A DNA stretch of 64,000 bases from a virus (IMGVR_UViG_3300035034_000989:1-64000); one strand, 5' to 3'; shown: positions 53,453 through 62,264, counted from the first letter of the stretch. Numbers and translations: made by a program. Notes: a model not told the origin generated them from the sequence alone.

Positions 53453-54199
53453 ATGGTTTTTAACATCCTATCAGACATAGTAAAACACACACATGGCTTG
53501 GGCTTTATCGAAGCAGTAAAAGTCACTGGCTCACCAGACTCAATTAAAATTGAAGCAATGGAAGAGAACCGTACAGTTGTTGTACAGGGCACCATCAATA
53601 CATCAATTGATAACTTGCAGGGAACTGTTGGCTTATCAAGAATGGGCGTGCTTGCGGGCTACTTGAACTTCGATCGATTTAATTCGAAAGACGCATCGGT
53701 AGTAATTGAAACACGCGATCGCAACGGCACTGAAACTCCATGTGAAGTAACATTTGACTCGGGCTCAGGCCACAGCGGTCAGTATCGCTTTATGGCGGCA
53801 GAAGTTGCAGAAGAGCAAATCCAGGTACCACCTTTCAAGGGCGCTGAGTGGATGGTCACTGTTGATCCAAGCACAACTGCAATCAAAGATTTATCTACCA
53901 TGGACAGCATCCTGGGTAGTTATGAAGATTCGTTTGTTGCACGCACAGTTAACGGCAACTTGGAGTTCCACATTGGCGCAGGCTCAACAGACCGTTCTAA
54001 GATTACATTTGCAAAGAATGTAAAAGGCACATTAAAGCATGCATGGCGTTTTCCAATTGGGCACTTTCTTGCAATCATGAAGTTGCACAGAACGTCTGAG
54101 ACAACACACATCAGCTTCAGTGATATGGGCGCACTTAAAATTGAAGTGAACTCAGGCCTCGGTACGTACACTTACATCATCCCTGCGAGAGCTAGCTAG
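53453..54199 (+). CDS. sliding clamp (T4 gp45-like)
   Basis: 248 aa. Position after polymerase, length near T4 gp45 (228 aa) and the strand-rich sequence with LGFIEAVKVTG, TVGLSRMGVLAGYLNFDRF and GLGTYTYIIPARAS fit a trimeric processivity clamp. No single catalytic motif exists for clamps; assignment is by pattern and context. In T4 the clamp also activates late transcription, which would fit the late motifs here. Confidence 0.88.
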   Translation: MVFNILSDIVKHTHGLGFIEAVKVTGSPDSIKIEAMEENRTVVVQGTINTSIDNLQGTVGLSRMGVLAGYLNFDRFNSKDASVVIETRDRNGTETPCEVTFDSGSGHSGQYRFMAAEVAEEQIQVPPFKGAEWMVTVDPSTTAIKDLSTMDSILGSYEDSFVARTVNGNLEFHIGAGSTDRSKITFAKNVKGTLKHAWRFPIGHFLAIMKLHRTSETTHISFSDMGALKIEVNSGLGTYTYIIPARAS

Positions 54200-54213
54200 G
54201 CACCTGCCTAGCT
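54194..54213 (+). other. hairpin overlapping the clamp stop, no U-tract
   Basis: AGCTAGGC (54194-54201) pairs with GCCTAGCT (54206-54213) across ACCT. The stop codon lies in the 5' arm. Same design as the hairpins after clpP and groEL. Confidence 0.7.
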
Positions 54214-54229
54214 TTACCAAGAGGTAATA

Positions 54230-55798
54230 ATGACAGAAAAATTCGATCCATTTAATTTAACTGATTCGCAAGAAGACCATTGGGCTGTGCATTTGCCAGC
54301 ATTTAGTGGCTTCTACATTCAGCAAATGGCAAAACTAGACGACAACCCGGATCACTACGGTCCGGATCGGTTCGGACCCACATTCGACAAAGGCCACCGT
54401 GGCCTAGATTTTTATAACGGCGGTGGATACTTTACTTATAAGTGGGGCTTGTATTCAGCAGGACACGCCAAGTTAGATATTGAAAAGTCTAAAGAAAGCG
54501 AACGCTTTGTGCAAAGTCGCAAGCGAGATGGTTCTACATTCCTTCTTGGTGACAGTGGCGGATTCCAGATTGCCAAGGGCGCTGGCCACTTCAAGAACGT
54601 TGATTGGAGTGATTTTGAAGGCGCTGGTGGCGACAAAATACGCGAAAAGGTATTGCGTTGGCTTGAAGAAACTTCTGACTTCTCTATGACACTGGACATT
54701 CCAGCGTTTGCGGCAGAGCCACCATTGAGTCTCAAAACTGGCTTGACATCATTTGGCGACACACTTGATTTAAGCTTGCTTAACTTGTACTACTTTGTTA
54801 AGAATCGTGTGCCAGGCAAAACAAAGTTCTTGAATGTGTTGTCGGGTACCAACTTTGAAAACTCTAGTCGTTGGTACGAAGGTGTTAAAGCATTTAGTGA
54901 CCCGATCGAAGTTGAGAAGATGGACTTTGAACGTGAGCGCACATTAGAAGGCTACGCCTTTGCTGGTATTAACATGAAGCACATGCCCAGTGTACTTGCA
55001 CGCATGGCAGACTTGTTACGAGACGACCTGATCAAAGACAAAGAGTGGATACACTTCTTGGGCATTGGTCGACTAGACTGGGCTTGTTACTTGACATCAA
55101 TACAACGTCAACTTAGGAACTACGAACCTAAGATAACAGTAAGCTTCGATTGCGCCAGCGCATTCCTGGCAGTGGCAAAAGGGCAGATGTATTCGAACCC
55201 TAGTTATACGCCTAAGCGATTTGGCTACAACATGAACAGTGCAATTGATGATCGCAATCTTAAAGAAAGCACATTGCAGATGCCGTTCCCAGGACCTATT
55301 GCAAGTCGCATGAACTTGGGTCATATGTGTCGCTTAGGCCCAGGTGAGCACAACAAGCAAGGCAAGCTTAACAACACAAGCTGGGACACTGCATCGTATT
55401 TGTTAGGTATGGCCAGCAACGTTTACATACACGTTAACGCTGTACAAGAAGCAAATCGCATGGCTGACATGGAGTACACCAAGTTTAACTTGAGTTACAA
55501 AGATTGGTCAAAGCAGAAGCGTGGTTCGCAAGTTAACGAAGTTAGTGACTTTGTTCCTGCAAACATATTGTTCTTTAACTCGTTTGTTGAGTCTTTCTTT
55601 GACAACAGCATGTCGCATGAAGACCGCATGAGCATGATTGAAGACAATCGACAGTTTCTTGAAGCCATCAGCTTTGGTGGACAGAAAGGCAACGTGTTTG
55701 GCAATCTGTTTGATATGTCAGACATAACAACAACAGAAACCGAAGCAGTTGATGCAATTGCTTCATACGCCGATGTTGATGACCTAGACGAGGATTAA
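54230..55798 (+). CDS. dpdA: DpdA-like tRNA-guanine-transglycosylase family enzyme (DNA base exchange)
   Basis: 522 aa. TGT-type motifs: LLGDSGGFQIAKG (D108, the general acid/base Asp in DSGGFQ) and VSFDCASAF (D307, candidate nucleophile); also TLDIPAF and HFLGIGRLDW. No CxCxxC zinc site was seen, unlike bacterial TGT. Phage and island members (DpdA) swap guanine in DNA for a 7-deazaguanine. With FolE, QueD and QueE here, DNA modification that blocks restriction enzymes is the best reading. Start has AAGAGGTAAT upstream. Confidence 0.85.
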   Translation: MTEKFDPFNLTDSQEDHWAVHLPAFSGFYIQQMAKLDDNPDHYGPDRFGPTFDKGHRGLDFYNGGGYFTYKWGLYSAGHAKLDIEKSKESERFVQSRKRDGSTFLLGDSGGFQIAKGAGHFKNVDWSDFEGAGGDKIREKVLRWLEETSDFSMTLDIPAFAAEPPLSLKTGLTSFGDTLDLSLLNLYYFVKNRVPGKTKFLNVLSGTNFENSSRWYEGVKAFSDPIEVEKMDFERERTLEGYAFAGINMKHMPSVLARMADLLRDDLIKDKEWIHFLGIGRLDWACYLTSIQRQLRNYEPKITVSFDCASAFLAVAKGQMYSNPSYTPKRFGYNMNSAIDDRNLKESTLQMPFPGPIASRMNLGHMCRLGPGEHNKQGKLNNTSWDTASYLLGMASNVYIHVNAVQEANRMADMEYTKFNLSYKDWSKQKRGSQVNEVSDFVPANILFFNSFVESFFDNSMSHEDRMSMIEDNRQFLEAISFGGQKGNVFGNLFDMSDITTTETEAVDAIASYADVDDLDED

Positions 55799-55799
55799 C

Positions 55800-55964
55800 A
55801 TGACCGAGCAAGAGGTAATAGACCTGATAACACAAAACCTATCTATAAATATAGATCAGGTAACCGAGTTCGGGCCAGTTGAAACAGTTGTAGTAAAGCT
55901 CGAACTATTTGGCAAAGTTATCTCCGAGCATAATTGTTATTTACCATCACCACACAAGGAATAA
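55800..55964 (+). CDS. small acidic hypothetical protein, 54 aa
   Basis: ATG 1 bp after the dpdA-like stop, ends 2 bp before the glycosyltransferase ATG, filling the gap exactly. Protein starts MTEQEVIDLITQNLS and ends CYLPSPHKE. Tight fit between neighbours supports a real gene. Function unknown. Confidence 0.65.
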   Translation: MTEQEVIDLITQNLSINIDQVTEFGPVETVVVKLELFGKVISEHNCYLPSPHKE

Positions 55965-55966
55965 AA

Positions 55967-57160
55967 ATGAGAAAACTTTACTACTGCGGCCTTGAACAGC
56001 TAGAATCCCGATACACTTTACAACTACAAAATTGGAACGAACGTGTGTTTGATAAACGCGAAATTAGCTATGTCTCTGTTCTTGGTAAAAACTTAGACGA
56101 CAAGAAGCAAATCGTCACCGGCAGTGTGCTTGATGCACACGGCCGGACATACTACAGCATGACGCAAATGGCTGAGCTAGTCAAACTCATGCAACAGGGC
56201 GAAATAACAAACCAGGATGTTATTTTCTTTGAAGATATGTTTACACCTGGTATTGAGTCACTTGCGTATATCATGGACCAAGTTGAAGACTGTTACAAAC
56301 CTAAAGTGTTTGTTCGTTGCTTGGCACAAACATTTGATCCAGATGACTTTGTTATACGCGAAGGCATGTTTAAATGGATGCGCAAGTTTGAAGAAATGAC
56401 TGCGGCGTTTGTGGATGGTATTATTGTTGCTAACGAAGAATTCGTTGCACATTTGCGCATAGCTGGCATTGAATGTCCGATTTACGTAAGCGGGTTACCG
56501 TTCGGCAAGGAAGAAGTTGCAAGTCGCATGCCAACCAATCGCCCGTTAAAAGAACGAACCAAACGTGTCACGTTTGCGGCACGCTGGGACGATGAGAAGC
56601 AACCACACTTCTTCATGGACTTAATTGAAGAGGTTTACAAGACGCATCCTGAAATTGAGTTTTGTGTATGTACAGGTGGACCACGGCTCAAGGGCAACAA
56701 CGAAGCGGCCATAGTTCGTGCCCGTGAGATGGAGTACAGTAAAAAAGCAAACTTTAAGATTTACCAGAATCTCAAGAAGGATGATTACTATCGCATACTG
56801 GCTGACACCACTGTATTATTTAATTGTGCATTGCAAGACTGGACATCCAATACAGTAAGCGAAGCTGATACACTCGGTGCATTGACATTGTATCCGGCAT
56901 ATCGTAGCTTTCCTGAAGTGTTTGCAAACAACCACAAGCATTTGTATGCACCGTGGAGCATCGATGATGCAATCGAAAAGCTGTGTGCCATGTTTTGTGA
57001 TGTCGAATCTGACAATTTAGATAGTTACAGCATCGGCAAGATAAGCGATTGGCAAAACGGAACGATCGATCGCACACTAGATATCATGCTAGGAAATGGT
57101 GAACACTGGCGTCGAAACGGCAATGACTATCGCAAACATGTAGCAACACATAAGTTTTAA
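55967..57160 (+). CDS. glycosyltransferase family 4-like protein
   Basis: 397 aa. ATG 55967 follows AAGGAATA. Layout is like GT-B enzymes: N-terminal Rossmann part with IIVANEEFVAHLRIAG (domain linker), then RVTFAARWDDEKQPHFFMDLI (typical RxxxEKG/Q-like donor site region), CVCTGGPRLKG, and SNTVSEADTLGALTLYPAYRSFPE (canonical E-x7-E region with SEA-x-x-x-G). Sugar donor and acceptor unknown. Next to the base exchange enzyme it could decorate modified DNA, but surface sugars are equally possible. Confidence 0.85.
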   Translation: MRKLYYCGLEQLESRYTLQLQNWNERVFDKREISYVSVLGKNLDDKKQIVTGSVLDAHGRTYYSMTQMAELVKLMQQGEITNQDVIFFEDMFTPGIESLAYIMDQVEDCYKPKVFVRCLAQTFDPDDFVIREGMFKWMRKFEEMTAAFVDGIIVANEEFVAHLRIAGIECPIYVSGLPFGKEEVASRMPTNRPLKERTKRVTFAARWDDEKQPHFFMDLIEEVYKTHPEIEFCVCTGGPRLKGNNEAAIVRAREMEYSKKANFKIYQNLKKDDYYRILADTTVLFNCALQDWTSNTVSEADTLGALTLYPAYRSFPEVFANNHKHLYAPWSIDDAIEKLCAMFCDVESDNLDSYSIGKISDWQNGTIDRTLDIMLGNGEHWRRNGNDYRKHVATHKF

Positions 57161-57223
57161 TTGACCTTAGGCGTCTGTTGCGTTACAGTATTAATATAAA
57201 CACATCAAATCAAAGGAAGAATA

Positions 57224-57784
57224 ATGGATAGAGACGGACATAACGATGCAGTGTTCTTTGTCGGCCCAGAAATAGAGCATACCAAAGCATTTAGTATGAA
57301 AACTCTGTTTGTGGTAGGCTACAGAAACAAAGAACAAATACTCGACTTTGCATCTGACAACGGGTGCAAGCATGTTTACCTCGGAGCGAATAAGTCGTTC
57401 CAGAAAAACAAAAAGCTCATTGGTGTTGCAGAATTTTTAATAAGCAATCGCATAATGGTAACACTTGATTACCCACTTGACGCACACAAATGGATAATCG
57501 AAAACTGGCCAGCAAGTGTATTAAACAACAAAGACTTTATTGCAATGATCAGCGTTGAGCTTCCTAAAATTGAAACGTTCAGCAAAAATGCTTGTGTTAA
57601 AATTGATGACACAGGGCTCAGTCAGAACAATACAGGTGTGTGGACACTGCCAATACAAGAACTGTTGGACAGTAATCGCTTTACACCATGGTCCGATTAT
57701 GTACATGACGAAGTGGTGTGGACAGAAGAAGACAATAAAAAGTTCTGGAACGACAAGCGCAATAACGACTATCGGAAAAAGTAA
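57224..57784 (+). CDS. hypothetical protein, 186 aa
   Basis: A weak promoter (TTGACC at 57161, TACAGT at 57184) lies upstream; ribosome site AAGGAAG. Alpha/beta protein with FFVGPEIEHTKAFSMKTLFVVG and a C-terminal Trp-rich helix (WSDYVHDEVVWTEEDNKKFW). Reads like a conserved single-domain phage enzyme or binding protein, but no known motif was recognised. Confidence 0.75.
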   Translation: MDRDGHNDAVFFVGPEIEHTKAFSMKTLFVVGYRNKEQILDFASDNGCKHVYLGANKSFQKNKKLIGVAEFLISNRIMVTLDYPLDAHKWIIENWPASVLNNKDFIAMISVELPKIETFSKNACVKIDDTGLSQNNTGVWTLPIQELLDSNRFTPWSDYVHDEVVWTEEDNKKFWNDKRNNDYRKK

Positions 57785-58309
57785 ATGATCATAACCAGGC
57801 ACTCAAAAGCATTAACTGACATTACCGCCACGCTTCGCAACATAAACAACATGCTAACTTTAGCATCCTGGAGCAAGCATTTCGCGTGGAAAAAGAAGCT
57901 AATACAAGTGCCTGGAGTCGATAGTCAGTTTACTGAGAATTTTGTGTGGCTTGACTTTTACTACGAAAGAACCAGAATCGGGATTAAAGATGTAACGGCG
58001 TCGGGCTTGAGATTTACCATGGGCGACGTTGTTAGAGTCAAGAACATGGACACTGTGTCGTATTATTCAATGCAAGGTATGCCAGAGAATGTTGACAATC
58101 GCAAAGATAAGAGACTTGACCGTTGCATCGACCTAATGCTCAGAACCACCGATCCTGTCCTGGCCTGTAATCAATACAATGACGCATTAAGAACTCACTA
58201 TCGACTATATCGCAACCTATATGAGCGAATCGAAGGCATCGACGAGTTAACAAAGGGTATATTGACTGCCGATGAATACGATGCAAAAGTAAAGACAGGT
58301 GATTACTAA
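57785..58309 (+). CDS. WH-motif paralogue family member 1, 174 aa
   Basis: Directly follows the upstream stop. N-terminal part WSKHFAWKKKLIQV, then FVWLDFYYERTRI, is a divergent form of the pattern W-x-(K/R)-x-F-x-W ... (V/L)WL-x-x-x-x-R shared by the next genes. C-terminal half is helical. First of four related small genes in this row; function unknown. Confidence 0.7.
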   Translation: MIITRHSKALTDITATLRNINNMLTLASWSKHFAWKKKLIQVPGVDSQFTENFVWLDFYYERTRIGIKDVTASGLRFTMGDVVRVKNMDTVSYYSMQGMPENVDNRKDKRLDRCIDLMLRTTDPVLACNQYNDALRTHYRLYRNLYERIEGIDELTKGILTADEYDAKVKTGDY

Positions 58310-58674
58310 TGATGTGGACATCAAAAAGCACCGAACGTAAACGGTACGATGATATCCAGTTCAGAGGAAATTGGCACAGGAAATTCTTGTGGTTTCCCAC
58401 TGTAATAAAAGAAGACGAAGGCATACAAACCGTGCTTTGGCTCACAACCGTGATGCGTAAAACGAGAGTTGACGAGCGTGAAGCGGACAACAGTTTTAAA
58501 GCTGGTGTAGAAACCTACACAACCAAAGAACAGTTATCGTTAGACATACTAGCAGGAAAGGATGAACAACTCATTCATTTTGGTACCTACGGTGCAGAAG
58601 CGAATTATCGCAGACTACTCGACAACTTAGGCATCGATATACCCGATAAAAAGAACTGGAGGGTATCGCTATGA
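58309..58674 (+). CDS. WH-motif paralogue family member 2, 121 aa
   Basis: TAATG overlap. Contains GNWHRKFLWFPTVI then VLWLTTVMRKTRV. Very close in pattern to the next gene (NWHRKFVWLP, IWLVHVMRKYRL). C-terminal region (GTYGAEANYRRLLDNLGI) also parallels DYTSRSRYKELIDNLNI of the next gene, so the two are tandem duplicates. Confidence 0.75.
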   Translation: MMWTSKSTERKRYDDIQFRGNWHRKFLWFPTVIKEDEGIQTVLWLTTVMRKTRVDEREADNSFKAGVETYTTKEQLSLDILAGKDEQLIHFGTYGAEANYRRLLDNLGIDIPDKKNWRVSL

Positions 58675-59024
58675 AATGGCAATCCAACAGCAAAGATCGC
58701 AGACATTACCTCAAAATACAGCACTATGCCAATTGGCATCGCAAGTTCGTTTGGCTACCCACTCAAATAAGCGGCGACTACGGCATTTGCAAATGGATAT
58801 GGCTCGTGCATGTTATGCGTAAATATCGACTATCATCAAGTAGATTCCACCTGTTTACTTTTGTTAGGCCAATTTACAGACTGCCACATGACCACACTGT
58901 CGCTGTGCTTGAAGACAGCAAAGGAGTCATCGACCGAATAATGTTTGAAGATTATACATCAAGATCAAGATACAAAGAGTTAATAGATAACTTAAATATA
59001 AAAGACAAGGTATTCCAAACATGA
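58671..59024 (+). CDS. WH-motif paralogue family member 3, 117 aa
   Basis: Overlaps both neighbours by 4 bp. Contains YANWHRKFVWLPTQI and WIWLVHVMRKYRL. Tandem duplicate of the gene before. Basic and aromatic-rich; possibly a host-takeover protein, but no biochemical role can be read. Confidence 0.75.
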   Translation: MKWQSNSKDRRHYLKIQHYANWHRKFVWLPTQISGDYGICKWIWLVHVMRKYRLSSSRFHLFTFVRPIYRLPHDHTVAVLEDSKGVIDRIMFEDYTSRSRYKELIDNLNIKDKVFQT

Positions 59025-59401
59025 TTAAACGTTTCATAGAAGTAAAATTTACAAAAGAGGGCGTTCATTGCTACCCGGCGGCGGCCACAGATCCTAAATT
59101 AAAAACAGGCGACTGGCTCGACGTATCATTTCTAGCTAACCCACATTTTCATTACTTCCACTTTGTTGTGGCCATCGAAGTATTCCAAAACGATAGAGAC
59201 ATCGAGTTTATACAGTTCTCTCGTTGGTTACAGCGCATGTATGCAAGCGACACGTTACAGCTAAACTCCAAAAGCTGTGAGATGCTTGCAGAGGATCTTA
59301 TTAACGAAGTTGTTAAAACATACCCTGGCAGAGCAATGGTAGTAGAAGTTTCCGAAGATGGCATTAACGGTGCTCGTCTAGAATTTACACCTAATGCCTG
59401 A
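59021..59401 (+). CDS. hypothetical protein in paralogue row, 126 aa
   Basis: Lies inside the row but lacks the WHRKF pattern. Strand-rich start (KRFIEVKFTKEGVHCYPAA), central aromatic part (NPHFHYFHFVVAIEVF), then helices. ATGA overlaps on both sides. Function unknown. Confidence 0.7.
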   Translation: MIKRFIEVKFTKEGVHCYPAAATDPKLKTGDWLDVSFLANPHFHYFHFVVAIEVFQNDRDIEFIQFSRWLQRMYASDTLQLNSKSCEMLAEDLINEVVKTYPGRAMVVEVSEDGINGARLEFTPNA

Positions 59402-59739
59402 TGTATATTAAAGTGAAAAGTCGTAGTCTCAAGCGGTTACAAAAGATAGAACGCAATTGCCGTTGGCATCGGTTCTTTGTTATATGGCCACGCAAAATAT
59501 CAACTGTGAGCGGGTACAATGAATTTGCTTTCTTGACTTTTGTTTATCGTAAAGCTAAACTGTGTGTAAGTAGACATTACGAGGACTATTCGCTGTCTAT
59601 ATATTTTAATTTTGTATATGCCAAGACCGAACAAGAAGCATCGATGAGTATATTGTCGGCAGGCGACGAAATCAAGTTCCGTGATGAAGAAACGCAGAAC
59701 TATTACGAGCAATTAAAGGAACAAACTAATGAAGACTAA
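59401..59739 (+). CDS. WH-motif paralogue family member 4, 112 aa
   Basis: Contains CRWHRFFVIWPRKIS and FLTFVYRKAKL, the same pattern in a more distant form; the C-terminal DEETQNYYEQLKEQ matches the position of the LLDNLG/LIDNLN helix of members 2 and 3. Overlaps the phosphoribosyltransferase by 11 bp. Confidence 0.7.
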   Translation: MYIKVKSRSLKRLQKIERNCRWHRFFVIWPRKISTVSGYNEFAFLTFVYRKAKLCVSRHYEDYSLSIYFNFVYAKTEQEASMSILSAGDEIKFRDEETQNYYEQLKEQTNED

Positions 59740-60199
59740 ACAATTAACATACGAGCAAATTACTGCACTCGTGCAACATCTAATCGTTGAAATTGAAGCG
59801 AGCAACTGGGAACCAGAGATTATCGTGGGTGTGTCCCGTGGTGGGCTATTACCTGCCATACTGCTCAGCAATCATTTTGAATGCCCGATGCAACCGTTGG
59901 TATGGTCTGCAAAAGATCCTAGTGGCAACGAGTGTAACTGCTGGTTACCAGAAGACGCGATTGCCGGCAAGCACACTCTTATAGTGGAAGACATAATTGA
60001 CACAGGCGAGACCATTAAACAAATTATGGAAGACTGGAATTCGTCAGTACACAAACACATTGACTGGGATTCAGTTGTAAAGGTTGCATGCTTGCACAAG
60101 CGTAACGCAACCGAGTTTGTGCCAGCTTATGTTGCTCACATATTAGATAACAATGATCATCAAGTTTACCCATGGGAGAATACAAATGCCAACCAATAA
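59729..60199 (+). CDS. phosphoribosyltransferase (purine-type)
   Basis: 156 aa. PRPP loop LIVEDIIDTGETI (V-x-D-x-x-D-T-G-E-T) and VGVSRGGLLPAILLS (first loop) mark a type I phosphoribosyltransferase, close to the Gpt/xanthine-guanine type in length. May salvage purine bases released by host DNA degradation or by base exchange of guanine in DNA by the DpdA-like enzyme; the latter is inference. Confidence 0.88.
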   Translation: MKTKQLTYEQITALVQHLIVEIEASNWEPEIIVGVSRGGLLPAILLSNHFECPMQPLVWSAKDPSGNECNCWLPEDAIAGKHTLIVEDIIDTGETIKQIMEDWNSSVHKHIDWDSVVKVACLHKRNATEFVPAYVAHILDNNDHQVYPWENTNANQ

Positions 60200-60377
60200 A
60201 AGTAAAGAACTAGTCATTACAGACGCAGAACTTAAAGAAGTTGAAGATCCTGTAATGGCCGCCGCACTCATGTTAAAAGAGTTACGCAGAATGAATGACC
60301 GATTGGACACAATCGATTGGAAAACTTGGGAAATGATGAAAAAGATTTCCCCGGAGTCAAACAAACCAGGAAGATGA
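60186..60377 (+). CDS. small helical protein, 63 aa
   Basis: ATG 60186 has GGAG upstream and overlaps the previous gene end; the longer frame is rejected. Helical with ELVITDAELKEVEDPVMAAALMLKELRRMNDRLDTI. Ends with ATGA overlap into the next gene. Unknown. Confidence 0.7.
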   Translation: MPTNKSKELVITDAELKEVEDPVMAAALMLKELRRMNDRLDTIDWKTWEMMKKISPESNKPGR

Positions 60378-60724
60378 GTATGCGCAAATCACAAGACATT
60401 GAATTTGAATTCGCAATAGTCGAACCCGAGTACCATAACTTATTCACTTTGCATCACGGGTTCGGGTTAGGTGAGCTTAACGACAACATAGAAGCAGGTT
60501 TGACCAACAACCTTCTCACAGTACAAATTAAAAAAGATATATATGCACGCGCTTGTATTGACGCTCTCAAAGATGAACAGTTTGTGCTCAGCATATCGGG
60601 AATAGGGTTTGAGTTAAAGTATAACACGCTTTCAATTTCTATTACTGATCACATGGACCTACGCATCGACATAGACATCACTGCCTGGCCTCCGCTTGCC
60701 AGAGGGATAAGTAATGTACTTTAA
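60374..60724 (+). CDS. hypothetical protein, 116 aa
   Basis: ATG 60374 overlaps the stop of the small helical gene (ATGA). Beta-rich (FEFAIVEPEYHNLFTLHHG, FELKYNTLSISITDH). No motif recognised. Confidence 0.7.
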   Translation: MSMRKSQDIEFEFAIVEPEYHNLFTLHHGFGLGELNDNIEAGLTNNLLTVQIKKDIYARACIDALKDEQFVLSISGIGFELKYNTLSISITDHMDLRIDIDITAWPPLARGISNVL

Positions 60725-61112
60725 AATGCCCGATGCACCCACCGAAGAAATAACCATGCTCATGCTGGATGGAAAAATGTTATCCACAGAAGATGTAAGA
60801 GAGATGGCCACAGGCGGTAACATAAAGTGTCACGTCGAAGGCATGGTAATGTCCATGCTGGTAAGCAATGATTATAGCGAACTCATGTACCATTTGCTGA
60901 ACACCGGTCAATGCACAATGGGATTAGGTCAAACTGAAATTTACCGCATAGTTGGCCCCATCCAAGTCGAAGATACAGAAGGCAGAAAGTTTTATAGATT
61001 ATTAGCCAACTTGGTACATATCGAACAGTCAGACGAAACGTGGGGTGGCATTGTTTATAACAAGGGCATAACCAAAATTAGAAATAAAGCGCAGGTTGAC
61101 AAGAATGCCTAA
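60714..61112 (+). CDS. hypothetical protein, 132 aa
   Basis: Overlaps the previous gene by 11 bp. Met-rich N-terminal half (MLMLDGKMLSTEDVREMATGG, EGMVMSMLVSND), strand-rich end. The queE promoter starts within its last codons. Unknown function. Confidence 0.7.
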   Translation: MYFKMPDAPTEEITMLMLDGKMLSTEDVREMATGGNIKCHVEGMVMSMLVSNDYSELMYHLLNTGQCTMGLGQTEIYRIVGPIQVEDTEGRKFYRLLANLVHIEQSDETWGGIVYNKGITKIRNKAQVDKNA

Positions 61113-61124
61113 ATGCTGTATAAT
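61096..61124 (+). promoter_or_regulatory. sigma70-type promoter for queE, consensus boxes
   Basis: Perfect TTGACA (61096-61101), 17 bp spacer, perfect TATAAT (61119-61124), 26 bp before the ATG. Confidence 0.88.
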
Positions 61125-61150
61125 GCACTGATAACAAATTAAGGATACTC

Positions 61151-62062
61151 ATGGCAGACGAATATAGATACACAGAGCTTTTTCGTTCTTTCCAAGGCGA
61201 AGGAACACACACTGGTAAAAACACATTATGGCTACGCTGGTTCATGTGTAACTTGACTTGTAACGGATTCGGACAAGCAGATCCTACTGATCCAAGCACG
61301 CATGTACTGCCATATGAAACGTTTGACATAATCGATGTAACAGATTTAGGACAACTTCCTGTTTTTGAATTCGGCTGTGACAGTTCTTACTCATGGGCTA
61401 AAAAATATAAACACTTGGCAAGCAATCACACAGCAGTTGAGATTGCAGATCGACTAGAAGAGAACCTGCGTTCTGTTTTTAACCCGCATGGCAAGTTCTT
61501 GCATCCGTTAAGCGGCGCTGAAACTCATATGTGCTTTACAGGCGGTGAACCCATGATGCGTAACAGTCAGCGTGGCATAGAAGCAGTCATGCGCGAGTTG
61601 CACACCAGAGGCAACATGCCCAACAATGTAACAATAGAAACCAACGGCACACAGAGAATGACCAAAGAGTTTGGCGAGTTCTTGGTATGGTTCGAAAGAA
61701 ATTCAGACAACGGCGAATGGTTCTGGAGTTTTAGTCCTAAGCTGTTTAACACAAGTGGCGAAACTGCACGCAAGGCAATTAAGCCAGCTGAAGTTGCACA
61801 TTACCAAGAGTACTCACAAGCAGGGCACTTGAAGTTTGTTGTTAACGGAACGACAGCCACGTGGGAAGAGCTAGAAGCGGTTGTTAAAGAGTTTCGAGCA
61901 GAAGGCATTGAATTTCCAGTTTGGATTATGCCGGTCGGTGCAACCAAAGAAGCCCAGGAAACGGAGCAAGTAAAGATAATTGTTGCTGAAACCTTGAGCA
62001 GAGGTTATAATGTTAGTGGAAGACTCCACGCACACATGCTGGGCAACGAATTAGGAACATAA
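61151..62062 (+). CDS. queE: QueE-like radical SAM enzyme (7-carboxy-7-deazaguanine synthase)
   Basis: 303 aa, longer than E. coli QueE (223). QueE closes 6-carboxytetrahydropterin into CDG. N-terminal YTELFRSFQGEGTHTGK and LWLRWFMCNLTC match the family start; the usual C-x3-C-x2-C is split, with C33 and C37, then about 38 inserted residues, then C76 in GCDSSYSW, which lines up with the canonical CDT/S-x-x-x-W. CFTGGEPMM is the GGE motif; TIETNGTQ and WSFSPKL follow. Has its own consensus promoter. Partners FolE and QueD are at 11-13 kb. Confidence 0.88.
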   Translation: MADEYRYTELFRSFQGEGTHTGKNTLWLRWFMCNLTCNGFGQADPTDPSTHVLPYETFDIIDVTDLGQLPVFEFGCDSSYSWAKKYKHLASNHTAVEIADRLEENLRSVFNPHGKFLHPLSGAETHMCFTGGEPMMRNSQRGIEAVMRELHTRGNMPNNVTIETNGTQRMTKEFGEFLVWFERNSDNGEWFWSFSPKLFNTSGETARKAIKPAEVAHYQEYSQAGHLKFVVNGTTATWEELEAVVKEFRAEGIEFPVWIMPVGATKEAQETEQVKIIVAETLSRGYNVSGRLHAHMLGNELGT

Positions 62063-62063
62063 C

Positions 62064-62264
62064 ATGGTTAACAGCTTTATTGAAGAACAAGTTAAAAAAG
62101 GCGCATCACTGATTGAGTTCGAATACGATAACAGTGTATCGGTTACAGAAGTAATCAACGACATTAACCGATCTCTCAAAGAGCTAGGAATAATCAAAAA
62201 ATATAAACTATCGATACGCAAGACAATTGTGCGTGTTGAACTTATCAAGGATGACAATGAGTAA
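62064..62264 (+). CDS. small hypothetical protein, 66 aa
   Basis: Begins 1 bp after queE and overlaps the next gene by 8 bp. Alpha/beta (SLIEFEYDNSVSVTEVINDI, YKLSIRKTIVRVELIKDD). May be coupled to queE, no motif known. Confidence 0.7.
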   Translation: MVNSFIEEQVKKGASLIEFEYDNSVSVTEVINDINRSLKELGIIKKYKLSIRKTIVRVELIKDDNE

